Part shown: positions 8,402-16,289 of the stretch, one piece after another
Layout: every line of letters starts with the position of its first letter
Position numbering within the stretch: the stretch's first letter is position 1
Assembly: GCF_918698115.1 (NCBI RefSeq)
Contig: NZ_CAKKLV010000007.1
Coordinates: 1 to 64,000, forward strand
Origin: Peribacillus sp. Bi96
Lineage (GTDB): Bacteria; Bacillota; Bacilli; Bacillales; DSM-1321
Length of the DNA stretch: 64,000 nucleotides
Direction: 5' to 3'
Made by a program: the position numbers and the translations under genes
The notes under the pieces: model-generated
Told to the model about the DNA's origin: nothing
Databases searched by the model: none
Seen by the model: only the letters and a program-made list of their open reading frames with translations

Positions 8402-9010
8402 TTAATTCGGTAATTGATATATGACGAATTTCTCAAAAGGATTCGATTCAGTCAAGCCGGGTAACAACACTTCTTCTTTCAGCTCGAAGACTGTTTGATT
8501 TTCGAGAAAAAAAATATAATCCTGTGACCCATAATATAAAATCAGTTCGATCTGGCGCGGTTCTTTTTCAGTGGATACCAATATGTTATTGATGACCTTC
8601 ATGAAGATCTGTACAGAAAACGGATTAAAGAAATAAAACCGATTGTCCTTCACATCAATATCATATTCCTCTGCCAAACAACAGTGAAATTCTATTTTGC
8701 CATTGTCAGTTTTCCTTTTCTTCCCATAGCTTTTCAGATTCTCTATCGCTTCTTTATAGAAATTTTCATTCATCTCCACTCCAACTGCAGATGATTGATA
8801 TAGGTGATGGATAAAAAAATTCAATCGTCCTTTACCACATCCAAAATCGACTATGCGATCATTTCTTTTCAGTGGATATTTTTCGAATAAATACTCCAAT
8901 GCATTATAGGGTGTAGGCTCGTATCGGTGATAATGCAAAGAATCATTGAATTTTTTTTGTTCACCTTCCGTTTTGATGTTCAGCATGTCATCATAATTCG
9001 TTACTTCCAT
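8402..9010 (-). CDS. Small class I SAM-dependent methyltransferase
   Basis: Predicted Rossmann-fold methyltransferase, 202 aa. SAM-binding motif I reads VDFGCGKGR (about residues 54-62), the acidic residue ending strand 2 is in GVEMNEN, and a motif IV-like FFNPFS stands where N6-adenine or small-molecule methyltransferases have NPPF. The ATG at 9010 is preferred over one 21 bases upstream because GCAGGTG lies 9 bases before it. The substrate is unknown: it is too short to carry a target-recognition domain, so it is not a typical restriction-modification enzyme. It stands alone between asnB and an SDR. Confidence 0.75.
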   Translation of the reverse strand: MEVTNYDDMLNIKTEGEQKKFNDSLHYHRYEPTPYNALEYLFEKYPLKRNDRIVDFGCGKGRLNFFIHHLYQSSAVGVEMNENFYKEAIENLKSYGKKRKTDNGKIEFHCCLAEEYDIDVKDNRFYFFNPFSVQIFMKVINNILVSTEKEPRQIELILYYGSQDYIFFLENQTVFELKEEVLLPGLTESNPFEKFVIYQLPN

Positions 9011-9055
9011 TGTTATATGCACCTGCTTCATGGTTATTTCAATAAGACATTCCTA

Positions 9056-9094
9056 ACGAAAAACCCCGAATAAGGTTGATCTTATCCAGGGTAA
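9056..9094 (-). terminator. Terminator after the SDR gene
   Basis: Minus-strand CCCTGGATAAG / CTTATTCGGGG (one mismatch) followed by TTTTT. Confidence 0.75.
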
Positions 9095-9121
9095 AGTTTT
9101 GTTTTATAAATGTCCAGACAA

Positions 9122-9931
9122 TTAATTGGATTTTGCTTTAGTTAAATAATCATTAAAATCAGAGATGCTTGGATTGGCGATGTAATGACCGCCTTCCACT
9201 TGGATCGTCTGACCTGTAATGAATTTGGACTCATCAGAGGCAAGGAATAGAACGGTATATCCGATATCATCCGCTTCACCATGATATGGTAATGCATTAA
9301 ATTTGGCAAAAATGTCGAGTACTGCCGGAGGCATATTTTTTTTCGCTGCAGGAGTTAAAATAAGGCCTGGTGCCACACCATTACAACGAATATGTTCTTT
9401 CCCATACTGTGCAGCGATATAGCGGGTCAAATTCACTACACCCGCTTTGGATGCACCAGATGCAGACCGTACGGAGTCACCTGTAAATCCAGCCATGGAG
9501 GCCGTATTGATAATCGAGCCTCCTCCCGCTTTAATCATGTGGGGAATCGCAAACCTGCTTCCCAAGAGCACACTTTTTAAATTCACATCCATAAGTCTGT
9601 CCCATTCTTCCAAATCTACATTCAAAACATCCAGATCTTTATTTAAGTTAGTCAAACCTACATTATTAACGAGTACCGTAACCGTTCCATATTGTTCAAT
9701 TGTAAAGTCGACTGCTGCCTGGATTGAATCTGCTTCTCCAGCATCCAAGAATACTCCAGCTGCTTCCCCACCTTGTTTTTTAATGTTTTCGGCCACTTCT
9801 TTTGCTCCTGATTCGTTAAAATCAGCAATCACTACTTTTGCGCCTTCTTTAGCCATTAGGGTGGAAATGGATAAGCCTATACCTGAAGCTCCACCTGTCA
9901 CTAATGCTACTTTACCTTGTACTCTTCCCAT
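9122..9931 (-). CDS. SDR-family protein lacking the catalytic tyrosine
   Basis: Short-chain dehydrogenase/reductase fold, 269 aa: TGGASGIG cofactor loop (12-19), NNVG (89-92), catalytic Ser145, and Lys162 in GASK. Asp37 after the second strand (VVIADF) suggests NAD(H). The invariant Tyr of the YxxxK motif should be residue 158, 13 after Ser145, but the codon there is TCT (Ser). The remaining fold, including VAPGLILTP and the C-terminal GGHY segment, is intact. Either the protein is no longer a standard oxidoreductase, or this subfamily uses another residue. It is monocistronic with its own terminator. Confidence 0.85.
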   Translation of the reverse strand: MGRVQGKVALVTGGASGIGLSISTLMAKEGAKVVIADFNESGAKEVAENIKKQGGEAAGVFLDAGEADSIQAAVDFTIEQYGTVTVLVNNVGLTNLNKDLDVLNVDLEEWDRLMDVNLKSVLLGSRFAIPHMIKAGGGSIINTASMAGFTGDSVRSASGASKAGVVNLTRYIAAQYGKEHIRCNGVAPGLILTPAAKKNMPPAVLDIFAKFNALPYHGEADDIGYTVLFLASDESKFITGQTIQVEGGHYIANPSISDFNDYLTKAKSN

Positions 9932-10073
9932 AATAACCCACCTGTTCTACAAAATATGAATAATACTGCTTTATGAATCATGACTAACAGTATGTATAAA
10001 GATATTACATTTTTTTATACCCATAGTTCATTTATCCAAAAAGTACATGAATAGTAATTACCAATATCCAAAA

Positions 10074-10117
10074 CAAAAAAACAAGCTGAAGCATCAAAAA
10101 GAGCTTCAGCTTGTTTT
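10074..10117 (-). terminator. Terminator of the OPT/PqqD-like operon
   Basis: AACAAGCTGAAGC / GCTTCAGCTTGTT with a 10-nt loop and a T run, touching the stop codon of the PqqD-like gene. Confidence 0.9.
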
Positions 10118-10483
10118 TCATTTTTCTTCTTCATCATCCCATATGATCCAATCGTGGACCTCAAGAATTTCCAAAAATTTCATCAACCTTGGTAAGGCTG
10201 GTTCTGCTTCCTCACCAAAATGTTCACTCATCGCTTCGGAAATTTGATTGACATTGCATTTGTACTCCATTTGTTTAATGGCAAATGCCCCAAACTTATC
10301 AAGCTTAATTTTACGAAAGGACGGCTGCTTGAAGAAACGGATCGTAATTCGTTCGACAAAATTGGTCCGTTGAATGATTAAAAAAGTTGCTTCCGAAGAT
10401 TGTTGTTCCAAAGTGACGCGTCTTTCCAAAAGGGGAACCATAGTTAACAGGTTCCTCTTTTTTGATTGGCGTTTACGAAGCAT
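10118..10483 (-). CDS. PqqD-like small protein
   Basis: 121-aa protein whose C-terminal two thirds look like the PqqD/RiPP-recognition fold: a beta-rich N-terminal part (ERITIRFFKQP...IKLDKFGAFAIKQM) followed by a three-helix winged part (NVNQISEAMSEHFGEE... LPRLMKFLEILEVHDWI). PqqD proteins bind precursor peptides and present them to radical SAM enzymes, but no such enzyme or precursor is visible here. The start overlaps the end of the OPT transporter gene by 11 bp, so the two are probably cotranslated. An ATG at 10441 is an alternative start. The fold call is from pattern only and moderately sure. Confidence 0.6.
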   Translation of the reverse strand: MLRKRQSKKRNLLTMVPLLERRVTLEQQSSEATFLIIQRTNFVERITIRFFKQPSFRKIKLDKFGAFAIKQMEYKCNVNQISEAMSEHFGEEAEPALPRLMKFLEILEVHDWIIWDDEEEK

Positions 10484-12365
10484 CTTCTTTTTTCCCTTTG
10501 CTGGATACGTACCAAAGCAATCCAGCTAGAGCAAGGAACAGTAAGAATGGTAGCAAATTGCTGGCTAATTTAGCCGCAGCCGGAACTTGGACACCTGCTG
10601 CAATCAATATGGCAATAAGTACACCAATCAATGATTCACCTGCTATTAAACCAGATGCGAATAATACACCTCTATCAACACGAGCTTTAAGCGCTTCTTT
10701 CGTTTTCGCGAAGAATTCAACGAAGAAACGTATAAATCCACCAATCATGATTGGGGCACTAGTGTGAACAGGCAAGTAAATGCCGACTGCAACTACAAGT
10801 GAATTCAAACCGAAAAACTCTAATGTAATGGCAATGGCCGCACCGATAAAGATAAGGGTCCAAGGTAAATCTCCTCCAAGAACTCCTTCAGCAAGAATTT
10901 TCATTAGAGCCGCTTTAGGTGCTGGAAGTTCTGCAGATCCCATTGTATAAGCATTGTCCATTAGTATTAGGATAAAACCGATGACAGAAGCGGACGCGAC
11001 GACACCAATCATCATGGCAACTTGCTGTTTCCATGGTGTTCCGCCCACGATATATCCTGTTTTTAGATCTTGAGATACATCACCTGAAACAGCAAGAGCT
11101 GTACAAATGATTGCGGCAACGGTTAAAGCCGCTACCATTCCAGTCGTTCCGGTAAAACCAGTAGCTTTATAGACAATCGCTACAATCAAAAGTGTGGCTA
11201 TGGTCATTCCAGAAACAGGGGAAGAAGAACTTCCAACGATTCCAACAACCCTTGAAGCCACAGTCACGAATAAAAATCCAAAAATCGCAATCGCAATCGC
11301 ACCGATGATTCCTACATCTGTTATAGGTGTGAAAGCGATGATTAAAATAACAATGATCGTTCCCAACCAAACGTATTTAGCCGGTATGTCTTTTTCAGTA
11401 CGGATTGAACCTGACTTAAGTTGTCCTTTATTAGCTTTTACGCCTTTAAGAGTATCAATAACTGAACTGAAAAGGATAGGCAACGTTTTAATCAAGGTGA
11501 TCAATCCGCCAGTTGCAACTGCACCGGCTCCAATATAACGTATATAATTATCCCAAATTCCCCATGCATCCAATTCACCAATCGGTACATCAGAAGGGAA
11601 AATGGCTGTTCCATTACTGCTGCCAAAGAAGCTGATCGCCGGTATAAGAACGACCCAGGCTAATAACCCTCCACCTAGCATTTGACCTGAAACACGCGGA
11701 CCAATAATATACCCTACTCCCAAAAGGGAAGGAAAGGCATCAAGACCAACCACTGCGTTTTTAAAATTTGTGATTCCTGTTTCAACTTCTGTTTTGAAAA
11801 GCTTAAATCCATCACCAAGCGCTTTAACCACACCACCGATTACCAAACCGGCCCCGATTAGTTTGGCGCTTGTACCGCCTTTTTCTCCGGACTTTAGTAC
11901 CTCGGCACATGCCGTACCTTCAGGGTAAGGCAATGTTTCATGTTCCCTAACAATTAATAGCTGTCGAAGGGGCACCATCATGAAGACACCTAAAAATCCC
12001 CCGGTTAAAACAATGAAAATGATCAATGCTTGACTCACTTCAATGTCCCACATGAATAATGCTGGGATGGTAAATACAGCACCGGCACCAATAGCCTCCC
12101 CTGCCGTGGTCATCGTTTGCACAATATTGTTTTCTAATATAGAATCCCTGCGAAAAATCCCTCTTAAAATAGCCATTGAAATTACCGCGGCGGGTATTGA
12201 AGCAGAGACAGTTAATCCAATAAGCAGGCCTAAGTATGCATTTGCTGCCCCGAAGACAATTGCAAGAATGATGCCTAGAATTATTGCAGTTACTGTTAAT
12301 TCCGGTAAAGATTTAGATGCAGAGACGTACGGGACGAATTTACTCTCTTTCGAATTGTTCGACAA
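10473..12365 (-). CDS. OPT-family oligopeptide transporter
   Basis: Integral membrane transporter of about 630 aa with roughly 14-16 hydrophobic segments, homologous to bacterial members of the OPT family, which use the proton gradient to import small peptides or metal chelates. Recognisable are GAANAYLGLLIGLTVSASIP near the N terminus and TTAGEAIGAGAVFTIPALF after it. The start is set at TTG 12365: AGGAAGTG lies 8 bases upstream, and a GTG nine bases further out is part of that ribosome binding site. It heads a two-gene operon with the PqqD-like gene. Confidence 0.88.
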   Translation of the reverse strand: MSNNSKESKFVPYVSASKSLPELTVTAIILGIILAIVFGAANAYLGLLIGLTVSASIPAAVISMAILRGIFRRDSILENNIVQTMTTAGEAIGAGAVFTIPALFMWDIEVSQALIIFIVLTGGFLGVFMMVPLRQLLIVREHETLPYPEGTACAEVLKSGEKGGTSAKLIGAGLVIGGVVKALGDGFKLFKTEVETGITNFKNAVVGLDAFPSLLGVGYIIGPRVSGQMLGGGLLAWVVLIPAISFFGSSNGTAIFPSDVPIGELDAWGIWDNYIRYIGAGAVATGGLITLIKTLPILFSSVIDTLKGVKANKGQLKSGSIRTEKDIPAKYVWLGTIIVILIIAFTPITDVGIIGAIAIAIFGFLFVTVASRVVGIVGSSSSPVSGMTIATLLIVAIVYKATGFTGTTGMVAALTVAAIICTALAVSGDVSQDLKTGYIVGGTPWKQQVAMMIGVVASASVIGFILILMDNAYTMGSAELPAPKAALMKILAEGVLGGDLPWTLIFIGAAIAITLEFFGLNSLVVAVGIYLPVHTSAPIMIGGFIRFFVEFFAKTKEALKARVDRGVLFASGLIAGESLIGVLIAILIAAGVQVPAAAKLASNLLPFLLFLALAGLLWYVSSKGKKEDAS

Positions 12366-12406
12366 TTTAGCCACTTCCTATGTTAAACTTTAAAATCACA
12401 GAAATC

Positions 12407-12415
12407 ATTATATCA
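12407..12415 (-). promoter_or_regulatory. Extended -10 promoter for the OPT gene
   Basis: Minus-strand TGATATAAT, that is TGN plus a perfect TATAAT, about 42 bp upstream of the OPT start; there is no good -35, which an extended -10 can compensate. Confidence 0.5.
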
Positions 12416-12725
12416 CTGTAATTTCAAAACACGAAATGAGAAGACTCTGTATATTAAAAGTTTGATTATACAAAAAAATCAGATTAGCAGTTTCCGTTAA
12501 GAATGATACGTACCTGTATCTATCAACCTCCACCTAATCCACTGCATTATTATTATTAAAGGTAAGTGATCTAGAGGAAACAAAAGATTCCCACAAAATT
12601 ATCAATATCCAGCACATGATTCGGACCTATAAAAATCCATTACAACTTGGATACAATTATTATACTAGGATTTATCTTATCCAGTTTTATATTCCACCGA
12701 GTTTCTTCAATAATATTAGAGCATC
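12416..12725. other. Gene-free stretch upstream of the OPT operon
   Basis: AT-rich, with scattered stops in all frames. I see no gene, hairpin or repeat worth reporting. Confidence 0.5.
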
Positions 12726-12890
12726 TCAAAACTCACACATAGCCCATTTTGGTATATAGTTAAGTTCCATTTTCATCCATTTCAAAATTACCCCTTTTTT
12801 CTCCCAGCGATCTGGAATAGGTAAGTTTTTAGGTTTAGCCACAAGTTGTTCTCTAGTACCCTTATAAATCATTACCCTTACGTTTACCAC
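12726..12890 (-). CDS. Possible small protein (54 aa), unrecognised
   Basis: Open frame from GTG 12890 (or ATG 12872) to TGA 12726. The product is basic and Trp-containing (PKNLPIPDRWEKKG, then KWMKMELNYIPKWAMCEF), a composition more protein-like than a chance frame in such AT-rich DNA. There is no good ribosome binding site, so it may equally be the tail of a decayed gene. No function can be suggested. Confidence 0.3.
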   Translation of the reverse strand: MVNVRVMIYKGTREQLVAKPKNLPIPDRWEKKGVILKWMKMELNYIPKWAMCEF

Positions 12891-13000
12891 TTAGGTCATT
12901 GTGCCATGGAAAATTCTTTTAATCCATTACCATTACCCGAATTATATGGGACTTCCTCTGCCCAAAACAGTTTGGTTGTATGGCAATCAGGTTAGGAAAG

Positions 13001-13317
13001 GAGGACATTCCTTATTATTTAGAAGCACATTTGACTGCAGCGGCTTTTTTATTCGCTACTCCTGTCTTCGATACAGCACCCGCTCCTTTTGTCCCTATTG
13101 CAGATGTGGCGACTGTTCCAAAGGCATAGAATATCCGGAAAAGGAAGAAACTAGAGAAAAGAAAACTAAAGAAGCGGCTGAATGAGCAGCACAACAACAA
13201 GTAAAACAGAAATCACAGGAATATAAAAAACAAACTCACTCCAATGATTTGAATGGTGATGGTTTTGTTTGTCAATATGAAGAACGAATATTGACAATGG
13301 CTAGATTCAGGCAATGA
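13001..13317 (+). pseudogene. Decayed Excalibur-domain secreted protein
   Basis: A hydrophobic, Ala-rich N-terminal segment (TAAAFLFATPVFDTAPAPFV) is read in one frame after a strong AAAGGAGG. The text then shifts to another frame with a basic/acidic linker (EKEETREKKTKEAAE), hits an in-frame TGA at 13183-13185, and continues in the same frame to NDLNGDGFVCQYEE. That last motif is the DxDGDGxxCE-type calcium-binding ending of Excalibur domains. Read together: signal-like segment, charged linker and C-terminal Excalibur motif, broken by one frameshift and one stop. It sits among other decayed genes. Confidence 0.55.
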
Positions 13318-13380
13318 TGATTGTGAAAGGGAATAAGATTACTTGATTTCAATAAATAAACTGAGAAGGTTAACAAAAGT

Positions 13381-13629
13381 ATGTACATTACGATAAAGGT
13401 ATACTTACATTCGAGGGAAACTAAATTTTTACAAACCGGAAGTTTCCCTGTCATACATTCAGACTTTAAGAAAGACCCAGATTGGACAGCTGCGGTTGCA
13501 GCTTACAAATGGATCCAGCAGATAAAAAGTAACTATGCAGCTAGTGAGGATTTTCGGATCGATCAAGTCGTATATAACGCTGATAACGATATTACGGAGT
13601 TAGTTAAAAATGTTAGACCCCCATTTTGA
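13381..13629 (+). CDS. Conserved-looking small protein of unknown function (82 aa)
   Basis: Starts at ATG 13381 with GAAGG 11 bases upstream. The product is soluble and of mixed alpha/beta character (YITIKVYLHSRETKF, DWTAAVAAYKWIQQIKS, ending DNDITELVKNV). I do not recognise a named family. The reading frame is intact in a neighbourhood of broken genes, and its composition looks coding. Confidence 0.55.
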   Translation: MYITIKVYLHSRETKFLQTGSFPVIHSDFKKDPDWTAAVAAYKWIQQIKSNYAASEDFRIDQVVYNADNDITELVKNVRPPF

Positions 13630-13741
13630 TTCATTTTTATAAAACAATAATTAGCCCTCCATTTTTTAGAGTGGCTTTAAAATTTAGGGTAGCTTTACAA
13701 TTTCATATTCACTCTTGTTCTTAGTCACTAAATCTCTTTTC

Positions 13742-13969
13742 TCAATAAGGGTAGTATGAATAAAATTCTTGATATGGGGCATATCCTGGATATACATATG
13801 CATCGAATCCATCGTATCCTTCGTATCCATAATACCCCCCATATCCACCATAAAAAGGTACAGAAAGCAATGCTCCCGCAGCAAGAGCCCCTAAAAAAGG
13901 AAACCCAAAACCAAATTGTCTCCTTAAATCATTTGAATGAAGATATTCATTTGTTAATAAATCATACAT
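13742..13969 (-). CDS. Gly/Tyr-rich small protein, spore-coat-like
   Basis: 75 aa: a short polar N terminus, a hydrophobic Gly-rich middle (GFGFPFLGALAAGALLSVPF) and a Gly/Tyr-rich tail with many GY and YP pairs ending SYYPY. Such tails occur in Bacillus coat and crust proteins that can be cross-linked through tyrosine, but I recognise no named homologue. A GAGGAGG ribosome binding site lies about 11 bases before the ATG, and a TTGACA lies about 50 bp upstream with a poor -10. Function unknown; coat role is inference from composition only. Confidence 0.6.
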   Translation of the reverse strand: MYDLLTNEYLHSNDLRRQFGFGFPFLGALAAGALLSVPFYGGYGGYYGYEGYDGFDAYVYPGYAPYQEFYSYYPY

Positions 13970-14331
13970 TTTTAGTGAGTCCTCCTCAAATCTTTATTTG
14001 ATTTAGATTATGTCAAGATAAGGAGGATGTTCAGGTTCATTACCTAGGAGTATGTACATTCTGAGAACTTTTTTGCTTGTTGATACGAACGATTTTTTTC
14101 GCCATGATAATAACCCCTCTTCAATAAAGAGAAGAGCTTTTTTAATACACTACGATCACACCAATATCTCATCAAACTGAATATGCTCAAACATAAATTG
14201 CCCTTCTCGATCAGACAAGGCTTTTTATTTTTCTCCAAGGGCAGCGAAACAATATTGCATTCATCCAATTTGCATCATTATTAAGCATTAATTACGTGGT
14301 AAGTAAGATGAGATTTTTTAATTTTTATTCG
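13970..14331. other. Gene-poor stretch
   Basis: Contains a 74-codon minus-strand frame (14044-14268) without ribosome binding site, which I do not accept as a gene, and a weak CTCTTC/GAAGAG hairpin with a T run near 14117-14147. Confidence 0.4.
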
Positions 14332-14358
14332 AACAATTTTTTTGGATTGCATACATTA
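14332..14358 (+). promoter_or_regulatory. Mother-cell (SigK/SigE-like) promoter
   Basis: -10 CATACATTA (14350-14358) fits the sigma-K CATANNNTA and sigma-E CATACAHT forms; an AACA at 14332-14335 with a 15-16 bp gap fits the sigma-K -35. It lies about 45 bp upstream of the next ATG. Confidence 0.5.
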
Positions 14359-14402
14359 TCTAAGAAAAATGCCCAAGAGTTTTGTTAAACAGGAGGGATT
14401 AC

Positions 14403-14816
14403 ATGAGAGCAAATTTTAAAAAATATGGTCAAACTATTCATTTAATTGGAGGACATTTAGTTTATATTTCTAATATGTTACATCCTAATTATATTGATGG
14501 GATAGTTTCCGATTACGACCAATACTGTATTGATTTAAAAAATGCCATTAGTGTAGGGCAGACTAGCGTACAATCTTTAGTGACGATTACTCCACCGGAA
14601 TTTTTGGATAAGGAACATAACTTGTTAATAAAATCATACAAAGATATTATAAATTGCTTAGAGGATTTATTATATATGATTGATAAGAATATTCTCAAAG
14701 TTTTGAGAGTAGAGGATATTGATAAGGTAATTTGCAAATTAAAAGGCATCGAACAAGCGCTGAATTTTACCACAATTAGCTTAATTAATAAAATCAAATT
14801 ACAGCCAAGAAGGTGA
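14403..14816 (+). CDS. Unrecognised helical protein, gene A of a two-gene unit
   Basis: 137 aa, start fixed by AGGAGG with a 7-base gap to ATG 14403. Predicted mostly helical and soluble, with a Leu/Ile-rich heptad-like middle (KSYKDIINCLEDLLYMIDKN) and a basic C terminus (KIKLQPRR). No signal peptide and no known domain recognised. It is followed after 6 bp by gene B, so the two form an operon. The promoter upstream has the sigma-K/sigma-E form, which suggests mother-cell expression during sporulation. Function unknown. Confidence 0.65.
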   Translation: MRANFKKYGQTIHLIGGHLVYISNMLHPNYIDGIVSDYDQYCIDLKNAISVGQTSVQSLVTITPPEFLDKEHNLLIKSYKDIINCLEDLLYMIDKNILKVLRVEDIDKVICKLKGIEQALNFTTISLINKIKLQPRR

Positions 14817-14822
14817 GAAGTT

Positions 14823-15305
14823 ATGAGAGTACCTGAAGAAGAGCATTTTTTAACTTCCTTACCTCCGCATATTGGGGATAAGATTGATTTATTTGGTTCG
14901 ATGATTACTAACATAGGAAACCTCCTTACTATTCTAGGGATTGCAGCAGAAGCTCAAGAAGTAGAACAAGTTGAAGTAGAAGAGGTTTCAGCAAACTCGG
15001 ATACTTCAGCATCAGGGTCGGAATCAAATTCAGGGTTTATATTATCTTTATTTGGTGCTATCTTAGGTGCACTTGGAGACTTAATTTCATCAAGTGGTAC
15101 CGCCATTGCAATTGAAGAAACCATTATTTTAGATAAAAAAGCGGAACAAGAAACACAAGAACTAAATGATAAAATAAAGAAAATGGAAAATCAAATCGCC
15201 TTGTTACAGAAAGATCGGAATTCATTAATCACAGTTACAGAAGCCTTAAAGAGAGAAGTGATTTTCTTACAAAACGTTATCTATCCTAACCTTTATCAAA
15301 AATAA
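14823..15305 (+). CDS. Unrecognised protein with two hydrophobic segments and a coiled coil, gene B
   Basis: 160 aa. Two Gly-rich hydrophobic stretches (about 22-43 and 71-97, with LFGSMITNIGNLLTILGIA and FILSLFGAILGALGDLISS) are separated by an acidic Ser-rich linker (about 45-70). A heptad-patterned coiled coil follows (about 103-148). The stretches are amphipathic and Gly-spaced rather than classic transmembrane helices. It is read 6 bp after gene A with GGTGAGAAG as ribosome binding site. I recognise no family. Context suggests a sporulation-time surface or membrane-associated protein. Confidence 0.65.
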   Translation: MRVPEEEHFLTSLPPHIGDKIDLFGSMITNIGNLLTILGIAAEAQEVEQVEVEEVSANSDTSASGSESNSGFILSLFGAILGALGDLISSSGTAIAIEETIILDKKAEQETQELNDKIKKMENQIALLQKDRNSLITVTEALKREVIFLQNVIYPNLYQK

Positions 15306-15364
15306 TATAAGTTCACAACAAGTAGTTTAAATAATCAAACCTAGGCGGCAGGAGGCAAAATTAA

Positions 15365-15513
15365 ATGGACAACAACTAAAATAATTGTTCTCAACTTGAA
15401 GAAGCAAAGAACATTTTAATCGGCAGAATACTCACATTGGGAGGCTTCTTCTCGGTTCATTTATCGCTGATGTTGTAGCCTATCAATCTAATGTTAACCC
15501 TTCAAAAGACTAA
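15365..15513 (+). pseudogene. Broken third member of the gene A/B unit
   Basis: After a strong GGCAGGAGG, an ATG at 15365 opens MDNN, then a TAA, then NNCSQLEEAKNILIGRI and LTLGGFF in the same frame. A frameshift is needed to continue with GSFIADVVAYQSNVNPSKD before the final TAA. The Gly-spaced hydrophobic core resembles the hydrophobic stretches of gene B. The intact protein would have been about 50 aa. Confidence 0.5.
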
Positions 15514-15576
15514 ACATTCCAAAAACTCCGGAATATCGCAATTATTTATTTCATCATAAATTCTTATATAATGATG

Positions 15577-15598
15577 CTCCTTTTCAAAAGGAGTTTTT
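15577..15598 (+). terminator. Terminator after the gene A/B unit
   Basis: CTCCTTTT / AAAAGGAG around a single C, followed by TTTTT; the arms are perfect but the loop is very tight, so two or three inner pairs probably stay open. Confidence 0.7.
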
Positions 15599-15779
15599 GC
15601 AATTACAGACTATGGTTCCTACAGTGGATACTACACCTAAATTCTCGCATTCCCCCCTTCTATACTTTAGTTAAATTCATCAAATACACACTTATACTAA
15701 TTAATTGCGTTTATCAAAAAGGAATTATTATTTTCACCTCTTTAAAACAAGCGATTCCAATTTTTGATTCGAATTGCCC

Positions 15780-15972
15780 CTACCCATAAACCTGTGCATT
15801 TTCCGATAGGTATGTCCGGAAATCACAATCCACGTCCTCTTTAGCCATGCCCAACACTCGTGAATGTGTTTTTTTTATCGATCACTTTCATCATGGGATT
15901 ACCGTAGTAAAACAACGTAATTTTTTGACCCTATACGATTTCAACTCTTTTAGGATACTACTGCGCAGGCAT
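15780..15972 (-). pseudogene. Decayed small gene, unrecognised
   Basis: Minus strand, AAGGGAAGGG before ATG 15972: MPAQ, stop, YPKRVEIV, stop, then GQKITLFYYGNPMMKVIDKK in the same frame. A frameshift leads into AKEDVDCDFRTYLSENAQVYG and a stop. Two stops and one frameshift mark it as dead. The pieces read as one protein of about 65 aa of unknown function. Confidence 0.5.
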
Positions 15973-16027
15973 CCCTTCCCTTGATGAGATTAAGTGAATA
16001 TCATGGTTATAATTAACAGCATATCTC

Positions 16028-16144
16028 CTAATCCCCCTTTATCTTATGTTCACCAGTAATAGGCAGTACGGCAAACAAATTTGCCGCAGAAACGGTTGAG
16101 GTGATTCCCACCTTTTCAATCATATTGCTTTTTACGTTTCCCAT
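16028..16144 (-). CDS. Possible 38-aa peptide
   Basis: ATG 16144 is preceded by AAGGGG at 9 bases. The product has a polar N terminus and a hydrophobic middle (VGITSTVSAANLFAVLPI). It may be a truncated remnant belonging to the decaying neighbourhood, or a real short peptide. No family recognised. Confidence 0.35.
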   Translation of the reverse strand: MGNVKSNMIEKVGITSTVSAANLFAVLPITGEHKIKGD

Positions 16145-16197
16145 GTTTCACTTCCCCTTTTTAAAGAGGCTTTGATAAACATTAATGTAGTGAACAA

Positions 16198-16227
16198 ATA
16201 AAAAAGAGACCACTTTATTTGGTCTCC
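16198..16227 (-). terminator. Terminator after the carbonic anhydrase gene
   Basis: Minus-strand GAGACCA / TGGTCTC with a 7-nt loop and TTTTTTATT tail, about 60 bp past the stop codon. Confidence 0.8.
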
Positions 16228-16289
16228 TTAGTGCACCCTTCCGTATTTCTGTCCTCTGCGAAAAGGAATCCGTTGCATACATTCCCATT

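Noticed and set aside
14044..14268. 74-codon minus-strand frame
   Set aside because: No ribosome binding site, and its composition is what AT-rich noncoding DNA gives.
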